Shown here in pieces: positions 33,409 to 42,554 of a stretch of 64,000 nucleotides of DNA. The first letter of the stretch is position 1. Every line of letters begins with the position of its first letter. The translations under genes were made by a program, and so were the position numbers. Source of the stretch: Phycisphaerae bacterium. Its GTDB lineage: Bacteria > Planctomycetota > Phycisphaerae > Phycisphaerales > Phycisphaeraceae. The notes beneath the pieces were generated by a model, which saw nothing but the letters and a program-made list of their open reading frames with translations, was not told where the DNA came from and ran no database searches. Where the stretch lies: NCBI GenBank assembly GCA_030432595.1, contig JAUIGU010000011.1, positions 1 to 64,000 on the forward strand, given 5' to 3'.

Positions 33409-35892
33409 ATGAAGCCTTCCACCCGCCCGTTGTTCTCGACCGTTTTGATCGCCGCGTTCGTGTGCTGTTTGATCGCCACGCCGAAACCCGCCCGCGCCGG
33501 TTCGGCCGAGATCCGCATCGACGTCGCCCACCCCACCGTCGAGCTCAGCCCGCACCTCTACGGCCTTTTCTTCGAAGACATCAACTACGCCGCGGACGGC
33601 GGGCTTTATGCCGAGCTCGTGCAGAACCGCTCGTTCGAGTACCACCCGCTCGGCGACCGCGGCCGCGCCAGCCGGATGGATGCGCTGTTTGCTTGGGAGA
33701 AGGTCGCGCGCGAAGGCGCCGAGGTCGAACTCGAAGTCGTCGACGACCGCCCGGTCCACAAGAACAACCCGCACTACCTCGAGGTCGAGATCGACAAGCA
33801 GGGCGTCGCCGGCGTCAGCAACGCGGGCTTCGAGGGCATCCACGTCGACGAGGGCGCAACCTACCGCGTCGCCGTCCACGCCCGCGCCGGCAGCGGCTGG
33901 CGCGGCGACGCGCAACTCACCGCCCATCTCGAAACCGCCGACGGCCAACCGCTCGGCTCCGTCGATCTCGGCGAAGCCACCGGCCGCTGGCAACACCTCG
34001 AAGCCACCATCACCGCCGATCAAACCACGGACGACGCGCGATTGCTCGTCACCACCGCCGGCCGCGGCACGCTCATGCTCGACATGGTCAGCCTGTTCCC
34101 GACCGAGACTTTCAACGGCCACAAGAACGGCCTCCGCCCCGACCTCGCCCAGGCCCTCAAAGACCTCAACCCCCAGTTCCTCCGCTTCCCCGGCGGCTGC
34201 ATCTCCCACGGCGACGGCCTCGCCAACGCCTACCGCTGGAAAGACACCGTCGGCCCGATCGAACACCGCAAACCCAACTTCAACACCTGGGGCTACCACC
34301 AGACCTACGGCCTCGGCTTCTTCGAATACTTCCAGCTCTGCGAAGACCTCAACATGGAAGCCCTGCCCGTCGTGCCCGTCGGCGTGTCCTGTGGTTTCCG
34401 CGGTCTGGAAGTCGTGCCCATGGACGAACTACAGCCGTGGATCGACGAAGCCGTCGATCTCATCGAGTTCGCCAACGGCCCGGTGACCAGCGAGTGGGGC
34501 AAGCTCCGCGCCGACATGGGCCACCCCGAGCCGTTCAATCTGAAGTTCATCTGCCTGGGCAACGAAGAGCACGACACCGCCGCCGTCCGCGAACGCTTCC
34601 CCCACTTCGTCAAGGCCATCCGCGACAAGTACCCCGACATCAAGATCATCGGCACGTCCGGCCTGGGCCCGGGCATCCCCATCTACGACCAGATGACCGA
34701 GCTCGACGTCTACAGCTCCGACGAGCACTACTACGAAGACCCGACCTGGTTCATCGCCAACCAGAACCGCTTCGACGACTTCGACCGCGACCGCCCGCTC
34801 ATCTTCGTCGGCGAGTACGCCTCGCGCGGCAGCACGCTCTTCAACGCCCTCGCCGAGGCCGCCTACCTCACCGGCATCGAACGCAACGCCGACATCGTCG
34901 ACATGACCTGCTACGCCCCGCTGTTCGGCCGCGACGGCCACACGCAGTGGAACCCGGACATGATCTACTTCAACAAACGCGACGTCGTCCGCACCGCCAA
35001 CTACTACGTCCAGCAACTCTTCGCCCAGAACAAGGGCGACGTCTACCTGCCCAACTCCGTCGAGCTCCACGCCGACCAGGAACTTGAAACCATCGCCGGC
35101 CGCGTCGGCATCGGGTCGTGGAGCACCGAAATCGAACTCGAATCCTTCACCGTCAACGGCGAAACACTCGACCCGGGCACGTGGAACGTGATCACCGGCG
35201 ACTTCGAGATGAACGACGGAAACTACGTCCAAAGCGACGGCGGCGCCCAGCCGGCGCTGAGCATCAGCCCCGAAGACTTCGAAGGAGAAGAAGTGACCAT
35301 CACCGCGCGCGTGAAGGTGAACGACGGGGCCGAGGGCTTCCTCGTCCGCTTCGGCGCCGACGACCGTGGCCGCGACGGGTTCTGGTTCAACGTCGGCGGC
35401 TGGGGCAACTCGCGCCACGCGATCGAGGCCTTCCAGGGCCGGTCCAAGGCCGAGGTCACCGCGCGGCGCGGCCGCATCGAGCAGGACCGCTGGTACGACG
35501 CCAAGGTCGTGCTCACGCCCGGCAGCATCAAGACCTACCTCGACGGCGAACTGGTCAACGACTACGCCATCGACCCCATCGGCATGAGCGTGTCGACCAC
35601 GTTGGACAAGAAGGCCGGCGAAGTCATCGTCAAGCTCGTCAACCCCACCGACGAAGCCATCGACGCGAACATCCACCTCGACGGCGTGGGCAACGTCGAG
35701 TCCCAGGCCGACATGATCACCCTCGCCGGCAACGCCGACGCCACCAATACTTTCGAGAACCCCGACGCCGTCGCGCCGCAGACGGAAACCGTGGCGGTCG
35801 GCAATACCTTTGAACACACCATCCCCGCGATGTCGCTCCAGATCATCCGGGTGAAGCTCGCCGAGCCGCAGACGGCGATGCGACCACGGTGA
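33409..35892 (+). CDS. Secreted GH51-family alpha-L-arabinofuranosidase
   Basis: The 827-residue protein has a signal peptide ending ARAG. HLYGLFFEDINYAADGGLYAEL opens the family 51 enzyme, followed by a carbohydrate-binding-like insert (residues 100-230). The TIM barrel contains LRFPGGCISHG, the acid/base glutamate in CLGNEEHD (near residue 384) and the nucleophile in FVGEYASRG (near residue 467). Residues about 590-720 look like a LamG/DUF1080-type sandwich inserted before the C-terminal beta domain, which ends MSLQIIRVKL. These enzymes release arabinose from arabinoxylan or arabinan. CGGAG before the ATG at 33409 supports the start. It probably works with the GH5 enzyme upstream. Confidence 0.93.
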   Translation: MKPSTRPLFSTVLIAAFVCCLIATPKPARAGSAEIRIDVAHPTVELSPHLYGLFFEDINYAADGGLYAELVQNRSFEYHPLGDRGRASRMDALFAWEKVAREGAEVELEVVDDRPVHKNNPHYLEVEIDKQGVAGVSNAGFEGIHVDEGATYRVAVHARAGSGWRGDAQLTAHLETADGQPLGSVDLGEATGRWQHLEATITADQTTDDARLLVTTAGRGTLMLDMVSLFPTETFNGHKNGLRPDLAQALKDLNPQFLRFPGGCISHGDGLANAYRWKDTVGPIEHRKPNFNTWGYHQTYGLGFFEYFQLCEDLNMEALPVVPVGVSCGFRGLEVVPMDELQPWIDEAVDLIEFANGPVTSEWGKLRADMGHPEPFNLKFICLGNEEHDTAAVRERFPHFVKAIRDKYPDIKIIGTSGLGPGIPIYDQMTELDVYSSDEHYYEDPTWFIANQNRFDDFDRDRPLIFVGEYASRGSTLFNALAEAAYLTGIERNADIVDMTCYAPLFGRDGHTQWNPDMIYFNKRDVVRTANYYVQQLFAQNKGDVYLPNSVELHADQELETIAGRVGIGSWSTEIELESFTVNGETLDPGTWNVITGDFEMNDGNYVQSDGGAQPALSISPEDFEGEEVTITARVKVNDGAEGFLVRFGADDRGRDGFWFNVGGWGNSRHAIEAFQGRSKAEVTARRGRIEQDRWYDAKVVLTPGSIKTYLDGELVNDYAIDPIGMSVSTTLDKKAGEVIVKLVNPTDEAIDANIHLDGVGNVESQADMITLAGNADATNTFENPDAVAPQTETVAVGNTFEHTIPAMSLQIIRVKLAEPQTAMRPR

Positions 35893-35959
35893 GGCAGCAA
35901 GTCGTGCGACGGCGTTCCGCTTCCTCGGTGTGATCTTTGATCGTGTCGAACATCTCGCC

Positions 35960-36031
35960 TAGCTGCGACGCCACGCGTCGCAGCCGAGTACACGTTGCAC
36001 AGGTTGCCAGCGACGCGTGGCGTCGCAGCTA
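35960..36031. repeat. BIME: two inverted REP elements
   Basis: TAGCTGCGACGCCACGCGTC (35960 onward) and its reverse complement ending at 36031 are each internally palindromic (GCGACGC/GCGTCGC). They lie in the 660-nt gene-free gap between the GH51 gene and the ABC exporter. Confidence 0.75.
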
Positions 36032-36355
36032 CACGCCATGACGGTTTTCTGCGCACGCTTGGCCCGGTACTTCGCCGAGGAATTGTTGACGGGCGGGTAA
36101 AATAAAAACAGCGAGAGTGGAGCGTGGCCTCCGCGTGGGTGCCAGGTGGGTGAGGGCTTGAGTTCCTTAATCACGAATTGCCGTGCGGCCCTGGACGCGG
36201 GTGAATCAGGAAGGAACCTGATTGCACGCCGCCTCCCGCCGGAACCCCCCGAGTGAGTCCCATCCGAAACGCGGTGACGGCGGGCTGAAAAGCCGACGCT
36301 GGCCGGGGGTCTGAATGGACCGTGACGACGGTCCCGCCCCGGATTTGTTTCGAAA

Positions 36356-36406
36356 GCGAACCGGGCCGTGTCAGCCCGGAAACCGGGGTGACACACCCCG
36401 GCTCGC
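36356..36406. repeat. BIME: two abutting REP elements of the GCGAGCC family
   Basis: A plus-oriented copy (36356-36381, GCGAACCGGGCCGTGTC) abuts a minus-oriented copy (36381-36406, GCGAGCCGGGGTGTGTC on the minus strand). The same family in the same inverted pair lies inside the GT4 gene at 7388-7463. The surrounding 35893-36552 shows no gene. Confidence 0.7.
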
Positions 36407-36425
36407 TCAGAGGCGCACACGGTGT

Positions 36426-36457
36426 TCTTTCACAAGTGAATCCGAGGGGCGTTGTCG
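36426..36457. repeat. Dispersed 30-nt repeat, copy 2
   Basis: This is the second copy of the ACAAGTGAA / GGGGCGTTGTCG element at 93-122. It lies just downstream of the GCGAGCC-family BIME. Confidence 0.4.
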
Positions 36458-36552
36458 TCCCCAAAATCGTCCGTGTCATGTGCACGGATAGCCGACTCCC
36501 GGCTGAATGCACCCGGTCATAGATCGTTGTGTCAACGTGAGGAGCGGGCCGA

Positions 36553-38328
36553 CTAACCCGCAACCAACCCCTCCGCATCCCCCACCTGCGCCTTAAGCAT
36601 CCGCTGAAAGTGTCGGCCGTCGGCGCTCAGTTCGTCGAACGTCCCGGCCTCTACGACCTTGCCCTGGTCCAACACGAGGATGCGCTCGGCGTTGCGGATC
36701 GTGCTCAGGCGGTGCGCGATGGTCACGACCGTTCGGCCGCGCGTCAGCGTGTCCAGCGCGTCCTGAATCAAACGCTCGCTCTCGTAGTCGAGTGCGGACG
36801 TCGGCTCGTCGAGCAGCAGGATCGCCGGGTCACGCAACAGCGCCCGCGCGATGGCGAGGCGCTGCTTCTGTCCGCCGGATAGCATCACGCCGCGCTCGCC
36901 GACGACGGTGTCGAAACCATCGGGCAATTCGTCGATGAACACGTCTGCGTGGGCCAGTCTCGCCGCCTCGCGCAGCGCGCCGTCGCTGGCATCGCTCTTG
37001 CCGAAGCGCAGGTTGTCCGCGATCGTGCCCGACAGCAGCACGCTGTCCTGCATCACGATCGCGGTCTGCCGGCGGAACCACCGCATGTCGATGTCCCGCT
37101 GCGGCACGCCGTCGATCCGCACCTCGCCCGACTGCGGCGCATACAACCCGAGCAGCAGGTTCACCACCGTGCTCTTGCCCGCTCCGCTCGCGCCGACCAG
37201 TGCGACGCGCTGCCCCGGCTCGACGATTAGGTTCAATTCTTGCAGCGCGTGCCGCTCGGCCCCGGGGTAGCGGAACGTGACGCCGTCAAACTCGAGCCTT
37301 CCCTGGATCGGCGACCACTGTTTGTCGCCGGTCCACTGCTCGGTGTCCGCCTCGTCCAGCAGTTCGCGCAGCGATTTGTACGCCTCCTGCCCGAGGAAGT
37401 ACTGGTCGCTCAGGTTCGCGAACATCTGGATCGGCTGCACCAGCGGCGGCAGCCCGGCCACGAACGCGAGCACCAGGCCCGGCGTCACGTGGCCGTAGAT
37501 CGAGAGGATCGCCCCGCCTGCCACGACGATCAGCGTCAGAAACTGGATCGACCCCCACGAGAACGCGCCGAAGCTCGACGAGATCTGGATCATGCTCACG
37601 CGCGACTGGGCGACGTCTTCGTTCTTCTCGTTGAGTTGTTCCCTGGTTCGGCCCTCTTCGCCGAAGCTGCGGACCAAGCGCAGCGCGCCGAAGAACTCGG
37701 TGGCGATGCCGGTCATCTCTTCCTGCTTGACCCGGTTGTCGCGGTGGCGGGCCTTCATCTTGCGGAAGTAGTACGTCCGGGCGAAGGCGAACACGGGCAG
37801 CATGAGCAGCACGACCGCGGCGAGCTGCCAGTTGAGCGTGACGAGGATGCCCATGGTGATCAGGCTGTACGTCGCGTTGGGGATGAACCCGTTGAGGATG
37901 GGCATCGCGACGCCGTCGATCTTCTGCGTGTCGAACGCGTACTTGGCCAGCAGCTCGCCGGTCTTCGCGCGGTCGAGGTACCCGAAGCTGAGCATCTGCA
38001 CCTTGTGGAACACGGCCTCGCGCAGCCGCAGCACCATCGCCGCCACCGCCTTGCCCAGCAGCGTCGCCCCGCGCACGCTCAAAATCTGGTGCAGCACCAG
38101 CAGCCCGACCATGAGCACGCCTAGCGTGAGGATGCCTCGCAGGTCGCGCTCGGGCATCTGCACGTCGAGGATGTGCTTAAAGATCACCGGAAACGGCGCG
38201 ATGCACAAAATCCGCCCCAGCGCAAAAAACAACCCCGGCCCAAACGACCGGCGGTGGCTCCAGAGAAAGCCGAGCAGGGACGGCGCCTGCGGCGAGACGG
38301 GTTCGGAAAGATTCGGCGTCTTGAGCAC
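36553..38328 (-). CDS. ABC exporter, MsbA-like fused permease/ATPase
   Basis: The 591-residue protein has a six-helix type I exporter membrane domain (residues 25-310). The ATPase domain has Walker A GASGAGKS (near residue 390), signature LSGGQKQR, Walker B ILLLDEPTSAL and H-loop IAHRLS. This class flips lipids, lipid-linked glycans or drugs. The GTG at 38328 is chosen because it gives the normal family length; the long open frame continuing to 39453 reads antisense-frame through the desaturase gene and is not real. The desaturase gene lies immediately upstream on the same strand (33 nt), so a role in lipid handling is plausible. An N-terminal fragment of a paralogue survives at 39561-39637. 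Confidence 0.9.
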   Translation of the reverse strand: MLKTPNLSEPVSPQAPSLLGFLWSHRRSFGPGLFFALGRILCIAPFPVIFKHILDVQMPERDLRGILTLGVLMVGLLVLHQILSVRGATLLGKAVAAMVLRLREAVFHKVQMLSFGYLDRAKTGELLAKYAFDTQKIDGVAMPILNGFIPNATYSLITMGILVTLNWQLAAVVLLMLPVFAFARTYYFRKMKARHRDNRVKQEEMTGIATEFFGALRLVRSFGEEGRTREQLNEKNEDVAQSRVSMIQISSSFGAFSWGSIQFLTLIVVAGGAILSIYGHVTPGLVLAFVAGLPPLVQPIQMFANLSDQYFLGQEAYKSLRELLDEADTEQWTGDKQWSPIQGRLEFDGVTFRYPGAERHALQELNLIVEPGQRVALVGASGAGKSTVVNLLLGLYAPQSGEVRIDGVPQRDIDMRWFRRQTAIVMQDSVLLSGTIADNLRFGKSDASDGALREAARLAHADVFIDELPDGFDTVVGERGVMLSGGQKQRLAIARALLRDPAILLLDEPTSALDYESERLIQDALDTLTRGRTVVTIAHRLSTIRNAERILVLDQGKVVEAGTFDELSADGRHFQRMLKAQVGDAEGLVAG

Positions 38329-38360
38329 GCCGTCAGCGTAGCCGCGATCGACCCCGGCGG

Positions 38361-39443
38361 TTACGACGCGAGGCGTTCGTGGCGCGGCACGCGGACGTGG
38401 GTGGCCAGGCCGAGGCGTTCGAGGAGTTTGATCTCGTAGTAGCTGAGGTCGAACTCCCACCAGCGGTGCTGGTTCGAGGCCGAGCCCTGGTCGTGGTGGT
38501 GGTTGTTGTGCCAGCCCTCGCCGACGGTGACCAGGGCGATGAGCCAGTTGTTGGTCGAGTGGTCGTCGGTGTCGTAGTTGCGGTAGCCGAAGACGTGGGT
38601 GAGCGAGTTGACCGCCCAGGTGATGTGCCAGACGACGACGGTGCGGACGAGCACGCCCCAGACGAACAGGCTCAGGCCGAACTGCAGACCCGCGATGACG
38701 CCGCCCCACACCGCCCAGCCGATCACGAACCCGACGACGAAGAAGAGCAACGCGTGCAGCGTGTAGATCACGGGCAGCCGCCACGAGTCTTTTTCCAGCC
38801 GCATGTACCACGGGTCGGAGAGGACGTCCTTCGCGTAGCGCTCGTAGGTCGGCATCGACTCGTGCCGGCGGTTGCGGACCAGCAGCCACCCGACGTGGGC
38901 CCACAGGAAGTGGACCAGCGGCGAGTGCGGGTCGGGCTGTTCGTCGGAGTTCTGGTGGTGGAACCGGTGCGTGGCGACCCACCGGCCGGGCGTGTCCTCC
39001 ATGCTGCACAGCGCGAGCGTGACCAGCGCGTGCTCGACCCACTTGGGCGTGCGGAAGCTGCGGTGCGTGAGCAGCCGGTGGTACCCGATGTTGATGCCCT
39101 GGCCGAACACGTGCACGCCGAGGACGGCGACGACCAGCCCGGTCCACGAGAACAGCCACGGCACGAACGCGAGCAGCGCCAACGCGTGGATGCCGAAGAT
39201 CGGCACGGCGTACAGCCAATAGATCGACCCGGGCTCGACCGTGTCGGGCAGCGGCAGGCGGTGGGCGAGCGAGTCGTCGACTCCGGCCTTGTCGCCGGCG
39301 GCCTCGGGAACGCTGCGGCGGGTGGTGGTCGCGTTGGAAAGGTCCGGGGTGGTAATGGCAAGACCTCGCGGGGCGGACTCGTCGCGCGGCGACCGTGCGG
39401 GCCACGCTGACAACACATCCCCATCGTAATCCCTTAGGGACAT
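38361..39443 (-). CDS. Membrane fatty acid desaturase (delta-9 acyl-CoA type)
   Basis: The 360-residue protein has the three histidine clusters of the di-iron desaturases: HRLLTH, HRFHH and HNNHH, in the expected order and spacing. There are four to five membrane helices. It introduces a cis double bond into saturated acyl chains at the membrane face. The first 60 residues are hydrophilic and variable. The ATG at 39443 gives this N-terminus; the open frame further upstream translates a gene fragment and is not part of the protein. It is probably co-transcribed with the ABC exporter 33 nt downstream. Confidence 0.92.
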   Translation of the reverse strand: MSLRDYDGDVLSAWPARSPRDESAPRGLAITTPDLSNATTTRRSVPEAAGDKAGVDDSLAHRLPLPDTVEPGSIYWLYAVPIFGIHALALLAFVPWLFSWTGLVVAVLGVHVFGQGINIGYHRLLTHRSFRTPKWVEHALVTLALCSMEDTPGRWVATHRFHHQNSDEQPDPHSPLVHFLWAHVGWLLVRNRRHESMPTYERYAKDVLSDPWYMRLEKDSWRLPVIYTLHALLFFVVGFVIGWAVWGGVIAGLQFGLSLFVWGVLVRTVVVWHITWAVNSLTHVFGYRNYDTDDHSTNNWLIALVTVGEGWHNNHHHDQGSASNQHRWWEFDLSYYEIKLLERLGLATHVRVPRHERLAS

Positions 39444-39560
39444 GGCCCACCACGACTGCCTTAGCGGCGGTTCACTTTCACCAGCGTGACCCGCCACGTA
39501 CCGCCTCATGTGTCGATGCGCCCCACCCGTCTGCGTTCGAGCCCAGACCGGTCTGCCGCC

Positions 39561-39637
39561 ACACGCCGGCCCGCACGATCGGCGGTCGCTCCCGAGAAAG
39601 CCCAACAGGGCGGACGCCCGCGGCGAGACGGGCTCGG
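39561..39637 (-). pseudogene. Remnant of an ABC exporter 5' end
   Basis: The minus strand encodes EPVSPRASALLGFLGSDRRS followed by CGPA. Residues 9-32 of the exporter at 36553-38328 read EPVSPQAPSLLGFLWSHRRS followed by FGPG, 17 of 24 identical. Nothing after this matches the exporter, so it is a truncated duplicate lying upstream of the desaturase. The remainder of 39444-39780 holds no gene. Confidence 0.65.
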
Positions 39638-39780
39638 GTATGGGGGGAGGAAAGCGGTCATCCGTGCGATAGTCCGGCACTTCGCACTTGTGAATCCGAT
39701 ATCAACGAAAGAATTCGAGTATCATCTACGATGCCTTCGGATGTATCAGATAACAAGAAGCGCATAATCACGGAGCCGTC

Positions 39781-42435
39781 ATGAGATCAATGCTGACACG
39801 GAGTCGTGTTCGCCGCGTGTTTCGGTGTTTGGTCTTCGCTTGTCTCCCGTTGATCCATATCAATGCTGACGTTCGAGCCGACGGCGTGGTCCGAGACCTC
39901 CCCGCCGCGGTTGATCGTGTGCGGATCGATCAAACGACGACCGATGGTTTCATCCACCCCGGCATCGGATTTACCCGTGAAGCATTGGAAAACGCCCGGT
40001 CACAGGTCATCGCTGGGCGCGACCCCTGGGCGGAGGGTTTTCTCGCCCTCGCGTCACACCCGGACTCTGCCCGGGCCGTGTCCTGCCGCAACCAGAGCCA
40101 GACCGACCCTTCCCGACCCGACTCGGACGCGTTCGACAGCCGAGGGATCAACAACCGCCTGCACGGCGATTCGTACAAGGCGCTCCGCCAAGCGTTGATG
40201 TACTACTTTACCGGCGAGGAGGTTTACCGCGAGAACGCCATGATGATCGTCCGGGTCTGGTCAAAAATGGACCCGGCCAAGTATCAGCGGTGGAACGAAG
40301 ACCATATCCACGCGTCCTACCCGATCCAACGGATGATCACCGCGGCGGAACTCCTGCGCTACACCCACGCCGACCGCCCCGACCTGGCCTGGACCGAGCG
40401 CGACACCGACGCGTTCACCCGTAACTTCGTGGTCCCGGCGGTCACGACGTTCCTCGACGGCAACGGCTGGTTCATGAACCAGAACGGCTACCCGATCGCC
40501 GCCGCGATGGCGGGCGACATCTTCACGAACGACCGCGCCAACTACGAGAAGCGTGTCGAGTGGTTCACGGTCAACAAAGACGCTCCGAACAAAGGCTGGA
40601 GTTCGTCGATCCACGACTTGGCCCGGCTCGTCGACCGCGACGCGATCACCGGAGAAGTCATCGACCCGCCGGTGGTCCAGTTGATAGAGATGGGCCGTGA
40701 TCAGGCCCACGCCGGAGGCGATATTGAGATCTTCAACAACACGGCGCGGCTCATGAACGCGCAAAACACCAAAGTCGATCCCGTCACCGGTACCATCTCC
40801 ACCGAACCCGACGCGGTCGGCCCCTACGAGTTTCTCGACGACCGAATCCTCGCCGCGGCCGACTACTTTTGCCGGTTCATGCTGGGGTACGATACGCCTT
40901 GGGTGCCCGCCGCCTACGACATCGGGCCCAATGGCGGGATACGCGGCGTCTACCCCCGCATCGCCGACAGCTACCGTGGCCGTATCCGCGGCCTTGATTT
41001 CTGGGATGCCTACCACTACTACACGAGCAAAAAGGGCATCGACCTTTCCGTTGAGGCCCCGTACTACCACGAGGCATTCGCCAAGCGTATCGTTAACTCC
41101 GACACCGATTGGGTTTTCATCCCGACCGACGCGACCGGTGACGCCGCCAGGGTGCCGCCCCGTGTCCAGGAACCCGCGGTCGTTGAAGTCGAACGCCGGT
41201 CCAACATCTTCGGTAGCCCCGACACGTCGCTCCTGCGGCAAGACAACACCGAGTTTGTCCGCGTCACGCCCACACCCCGCGGGACGCGCATCGCCCTCCT
41301 GAGCGCGGACACCGGCGAGAAACGGATCGCCCTGCGCATCCGCACCCGCGGCGTGACCGAGCTCCACATGTCCGGCCTCGAAAAGCCGTGGCTGCTGCCC
41401 GACACACAGGGGAAGTGGCGTTACGCCGTGTACGACGTCGGCCAACTGGAGCGATTCCGCGACATCGTATTCATGACGTTCACCGGACCCGTCGGCACCG
41501 AGGTGGATGTCGACGCGCTGCTGCGTGTCGTGCCGGACGACCTCGACGCTCCGTCGTTCGACAGCGGCCGCGCAGCCTTCCGCGTGGTCGCGTTCGTCGG
41601 CGCGCCCGTCACACTGGACTTCGCCGCCGCCGGTGTCGTCAACGCGCCGGCGATCTCCAGCCTCGACATGCCTAGCGGCGCCACGCTGGACGGAGCGTCG
41701 GGGCGGTTCGCGTGGACACCGCCGGCCGAAGGCGACTTCCACTTCGTCGTCAACGCTGCCAGCGCCGACGCGATCACGGCCCGCCGCGTTCACATCACGG
41801 TCGCCCCGGACCGGCGCGCGGCCCGTCAGGTGATTCAAGCCGGCCTCGACCCGGACACGCCCTACGAAGCGGCTTCGCTGAAGCGCTACCGGTTGGCGCT
41901 GCGGGCGATCAACGCGATCGACGCGTGGGCCGATGACGCGGCGTATTTCGAGGCGTTGCGAGACCTCGAGCGCGCGTGCGCAGCACTGCGGCCGCTGACG
42001 CCCCGCCTGCCCGATGGCAGCATCGACTTCCCGCGGCTCATCGCCGCTTCAGACATCGGAGACGCGATCGGGCTTCTGACCGACGGGAACGACGACACCT
42101 TCCCCGTCTACACGCTTGCCCGCGATCGCGACTACGTCTTCGACTTTGGCGAGGGTTTCCGCGTCTCGGTCGATGCCTTCGCGGTCGAGGGCCGGCTCAA
42201 CTTCGAAGACCGTGCCCGCGACATGACGGTCTTCGGGTCGAATGATCAGGCCGAATGGACACGCCTGACGCGGCCGATGACCGGTCGGCCGGCGGAACTG
42301 TCGCGGTTCGAGACGACCCCGGAGACCCGTTCGCGGCGATTCCGGTACTTCCGCTTCCAGAAGAACCAGGCCCACTCACCGCTCTACGAGCTGGCTGAAT
42401 TGCGAATCTTCGGCCAGCGGTACGAGGACGAGTAG
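39781..42435 (+). CDS. Secreted alginate-lyase-family protein with Ig-like and discoidin-like C-terminal domains
   Basis: The 884-residue protein has a signal peptide (MLTRSRVRRVFR, hydrophobic run, DVRA). HPGIGFTREALENARSQV, SYKALRQALMYYFTGEEVYR and WFMNQNGYPIAAAMAGDIF belong to the alpha/alpha-toroid of the PF05426 alginate lyase superfamily (residues about 55-440). An AHAGGD-type histidine region near residue 305 and a YHYYTSKKG block near residue 415 follow. A beta region at 480-600, a putative Ig domain (MPSGATLDGASGRFAWTPP, near residue 640) and an F5/8-type discoidin-like C-terminus (SDIGDAIGLLTDGND near residue 757) complete it. It probably depolymerises an algal uronate polymer. CGGAG precedes the ATG; CATAAT at 39763-39768 could be its -10. 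Confidence 0.82.
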   Translation: MRSMLTRSRVRRVFRCLVFACLPLIHINADVRADGVVRDLPAAVDRVRIDQTTTDGFIHPGIGFTREALENARSQVIAGRDPWAEGFLALASHPDSARAVSCRNQSQTDPSRPDSDAFDSRGINNRLHGDSYKALRQALMYYFTGEEVYRENAMMIVRVWSKMDPAKYQRWNEDHIHASYPIQRMITAAELLRYTHADRPDLAWTERDTDAFTRNFVVPAVTTFLDGNGWFMNQNGYPIAAAMAGDIFTNDRANYEKRVEWFTVNKDAPNKGWSSSIHDLARLVDRDAITGEVIDPPVVQLIEMGRDQAHAGGDIEIFNNTARLMNAQNTKVDPVTGTISTEPDAVGPYEFLDDRILAAADYFCRFMLGYDTPWVPAAYDIGPNGGIRGVYPRIADSYRGRIRGLDFWDAYHYYTSKKGIDLSVEAPYYHEAFAKRIVNSDTDWVFIPTDATGDAARVPPRVQEPAVVEVERRSNIFGSPDTSLLRQDNTEFVRVTPTPRGTRIALLSADTGEKRIALRIRTRGVTELHMSGLEKPWLLPDTQGKWRYAVYDVGQLERFRDIVFMTFTGPVGTEVDVDALLRVVPDDLDAPSFDSGRAAFRVVAFVGAPVTLDFAAAGVVNAPAISSLDMPSGATLDGASGRFAWTPPAEGDFHFVVNAASADAITARRVHITVAPDRRAARQVIQAGLDPDTPYEAASLKRYRLALRAINAIDAWADDAAYFEALRDLERACAALRPLTPRLPDGSIDFPRLIAASDIGDAIGLLTDGNDDTFPVYTLARDRDYVFDFGEGFRVSVDAFAVEGRLNFEDRARDMTVFGSNDQAEWTRLTRPMTGRPAELSRFETTPETRSRRFRYFRFQKNQAHSPLYELAELRIFGQRYEDE

Positions 42436-42554
42436 GCAAGCGCTCACCGGGTTCAGAAGACCAATAAGAACGCCGACCCCGCCACGAATGTGGAGCCCGC
42501 GCCGTCAGCGCTGTTCTCATTAGCCGCTTCACCGGCAATGCCGCGAAGCGGAGC

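Noticed and set aside
36553-39453. A single 966-codon protein joining desaturase and ABC exporter regions
   Set aside because: The first 375 codons are an off-frame reading of the desaturase gene. The exporter family starts at the GTG at 38328.
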